Below are positions 62,310-64,000 of a stretch of DNA of 64,000 nt, piece after piece. Numbering within the stretch: the first letter of the stretch is position 1; each line of letters begins with the position of its first letter. The notes under the pieces are model-generated. The model made no database searches. It saw only the letters and a list, made by a program, of their open reading frames with translations, and was not told the origin of the DNA. Origin of the DNA: Amphibalanus amphitrite (Eukaryota > Arthropoda > Thecostraca > Balanomorpha > Balanidae); assembly GCF_019059575.1 (NCBI RefSeq), contig NW_024881506.1:2108001-2172000 (forward strand). The letters run 5' to 3'. The translations under genes and the position numbers were made by a program.

Positions 62310-63509
62310 CCCGCCCGGGCCCGGGGGTAATCCCAACCACCGCAGCCCGGGGGTAGCCCCTCCCACCGTCTAATTCCGTAAATAAGGCAGCTACGGAAAC
62401 AAAAATGGTACCAAACGAAAGGTATCTACTATCTACGAGAAGCTTCTAAAGTACCTAAACTTTTTGACGTCAGGTCAATTTTCAAGGTCAAAATTCAAGG
62501 TCAAAGGCAAAAATCGGCACTTTTGTAGTGGTCTCAAAGTACGTATTCCAGAGGACGGCAAGAGGACGGTATTCCAGAGTACATAAAACCGGCTAAAATG
62601 GATGTTAAACGAAAGAAGAGAGTCTGGGGATTCCGATGATGTGCATAACATTTAAATTCAAGGTCCCGGTCATGATCAAAATTGACCACAAACTTTGCAC
62701 TTCTTCCTCTATCTTGTATACTAAATTCCGAGATGTTTTGAAATGTTTTGAAGCTTAGCGGGCCCCTATTTGTGCTTTAGCCTACGATACAAGGCTGCTT
62801 CAAGGTCAAAGTCACAAGAGAGTATCCTTGCTAGAGGCTATTTCACGTATTCAAGTCAGGCATAATAATTAAGACATGTTTTGCCATCCTGAGGCTCTAA
62901 ATGAATGCTTAGAGCAAAATGGATGCCAGAATCCTGATCAGCGACTACGAAATCATCACATACGACCTTTCATGTGTCAAAGTCAACCAAAGGTCATTCG
63001 AGGTCACGTGAGGTCAACACAAAACTTGACCTCCCAAACAATATATATGTCATTCGACTCGTCTCGACGAAACGAATGCGAAGATACCGCTGCCGTAGCT
63101 CTAGGACCATTTTTGTTGATTTTTTTGGGAAAAAAAACTAAAGCCCCAGCTCGGGGGCATTGACCTGACCTCCTCAGGTCACCAAAAATACTGAAGTATT
63201 TTTTTTTTCTAGATGAAATGCCACACAACCGTGCTCGTACTTTGTCTTTATCTCTAAAACTCTATTTTTGGCAGCTATTTGAAGTTCACGTCTGTGACGC
63301 CGAAGTTTGCCGTGCAAGAGTCTAGAAATATCGGCCCTGAGGCGTTATGAAGAAGACTAGGTCCATTTTTTTTTTGCTTCAAAAGATGTCAAATTAATGG
63401 GGGATCAGGTACAGCAGGTTTCATCTTTCTATCCGTAAGCGTTCATGACGTATTGCAAATATTCGCCAGGGGGAGGCGAACCCCCCCCCCCCTTCCGGGC
63501 CCGCGAGGG
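62310..63509. mobile_element. TTAA-type element T9 nested in H5
   Basis: Left TTAT then CCCGCCCGGGCCCGG; right CCGGGCCCGCGAGGG then TTAA (63510-63513), C-run inside. AGGTCA/TGACCT motifs at 62465-62515, 62800-62815 and 62985-63185. The left TTAA has one change. Confidence 0.7.
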
Positions 63510-63760
63510 TTAATGGTTAAACTCAATACGTATGCATGAAACCTGAAACCATACAAATTTTGAATGACAACATCTAGGGACAAGGTGCTCATGAATTTTG
63601 CAGATCGGGGTATCAGACAACAGTCGGGTCACCTCAAGCTTGCCCCTACTGGCGAAAATTCGTGGCGCCGCCACTGTCTAGGACAATTTGTGCCAAATTT
63701 GAGCGCAATCGGCCTAGCCGTTCTCGAGATCCGGAAGCGGCGCCCTGCACGTGCAAGCTG

Positions 63761-64000
63761 GGTATCGGCGTATCACAGCTCACCGTTATCGTCAAAATAA
63801 TCTGAAACGCACCAACTCGCATCCCATTGGACTACTGGCAGTCAGATCGCGGCCGTGCACGGTTCGTCGGAAAGTCATTTTCATAGGTGGGCACGATCCG
63901 TTCCTCCGTTCCGGAACGCCGTTACAATTTTTAGGAACGGAGGAATGGACTTGTTACATTTTAAAAAGGGTAACGGATCAAGTAACTTCCGTTACATTGG
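63761..64000. other. Intron sequence, no gene seen
   Basis: The last bases include GTAACTTCCGTTACATTG, which resembles the end of the foldback element at 18550-18564, but too little is visible to call a copy. Confidence 0.4.

Larger units (their letters stand above)
61655..63676. mobile_element. hAT element H5 with transposase remnant
   Basis: Ends CAAGGGCGGCGCCAC and GTGGCGCCGCCACTG (the CAGTGGCGGC type), with the exact 8-base duplication TCTAGGAC at 61647-61654 and 63677-63684. Contains T9. Confidence 0.88.
61535..63760 (+). repeat. GCCTTTTGGGGCG repeat, copy Q9, split by H5
   Basis: 61535-61654 and 63685-63760 are parts of one degenerate forward copy, joined once H5 and one TCTAGGAC are removed. 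Confidence 0.75.

Noticed and set aside
63940-64000. Second copy of the foldback end at the window edge
   Set aside because: Only about 15 bases match (ACTTCCGTTACATTG) and the sequence stops, so it could be chance or a shared palindromic word.

Overview
This is a eukaryotic (animal) window. It has spliced host genes with GT-AG introns, AATAAA signals, non-LTR retrotransposons, a tRNA-headed SINE-like sequence and many cut-and-paste DNA transposons. The host proteins look like ordinary animal orthologues. The repeat content and compact GC-rich exons suggest an arthropod, possibly a crustacean, but the sequence does not settle the species.

Four host genes can be read. On the minus strand at 3.1-8.8 kb lie PIGF (five exons, GPI-anchor ethanolamine-phosphate transfer), SPTSSA (small subunit of serine palmitoyltransferase) and RPP38 (RNase P/MRP protein). 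They run in that order with only 26 and 149 bases between coding regions and no visible poly(A) signal between them, so a polycistronic transcription unit is a real possibility. On the plus strand, NDUFAF5 (mitochondrial complex I assembly factor) spans at least 18,968 to 61,317. Six coding exons (281 codons) are present and the last exon lies beyond the window. Its introns hold almost everything else.

Region by region: 0.9-2.1 kb, a TTAA-flanked element; 3.1-8.8 kb, the three minus-strand genes with repeat fragments in PIGF introns; 8.9-10.6 kb, MITEs directly upstream of PIGF, one invaded by another; 11.5-12.5 kb, the RNase H end of a LINE; 14.4-18.6 kb, a giant inverted array of 286-bp monomers just upstream of NDUFAF5; 19.7-27.3 kb, a CR1-like LINE split by a hAT element; 28.1-31.6 kb, a hAT-type element carrying a minisatellite and a nested TTAA element; 32.5-38.0 kb, a LINE with two intact ORFs; 38.8-42.2 kb, a Tc1/mariner-type element with an intact transposase and minisatellite-like inverted ends; 42.8-44.1 kb, a dead mariner; 44.3-59.2 kb, tandem and nested copies of one dispersed repeat with a 9.4-kb hAT-bounded composite inside; 56.6-63.7 kb, more TTAA elements and a hAT with a transposase remnant.

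The most distinctive signal is a set of TTAA-flanked elements with different terminal repeats that share CCC...GGG ends, long G/C homopolymers just inside both ends, and dense TGACCT/AGGTCA (nuclear-receptor half-site) arrays. Target-site duplications, often exact, let the insertions be ordered in time; one site is nested five deep. All family assignments were made by reading the sequence, with no database search.
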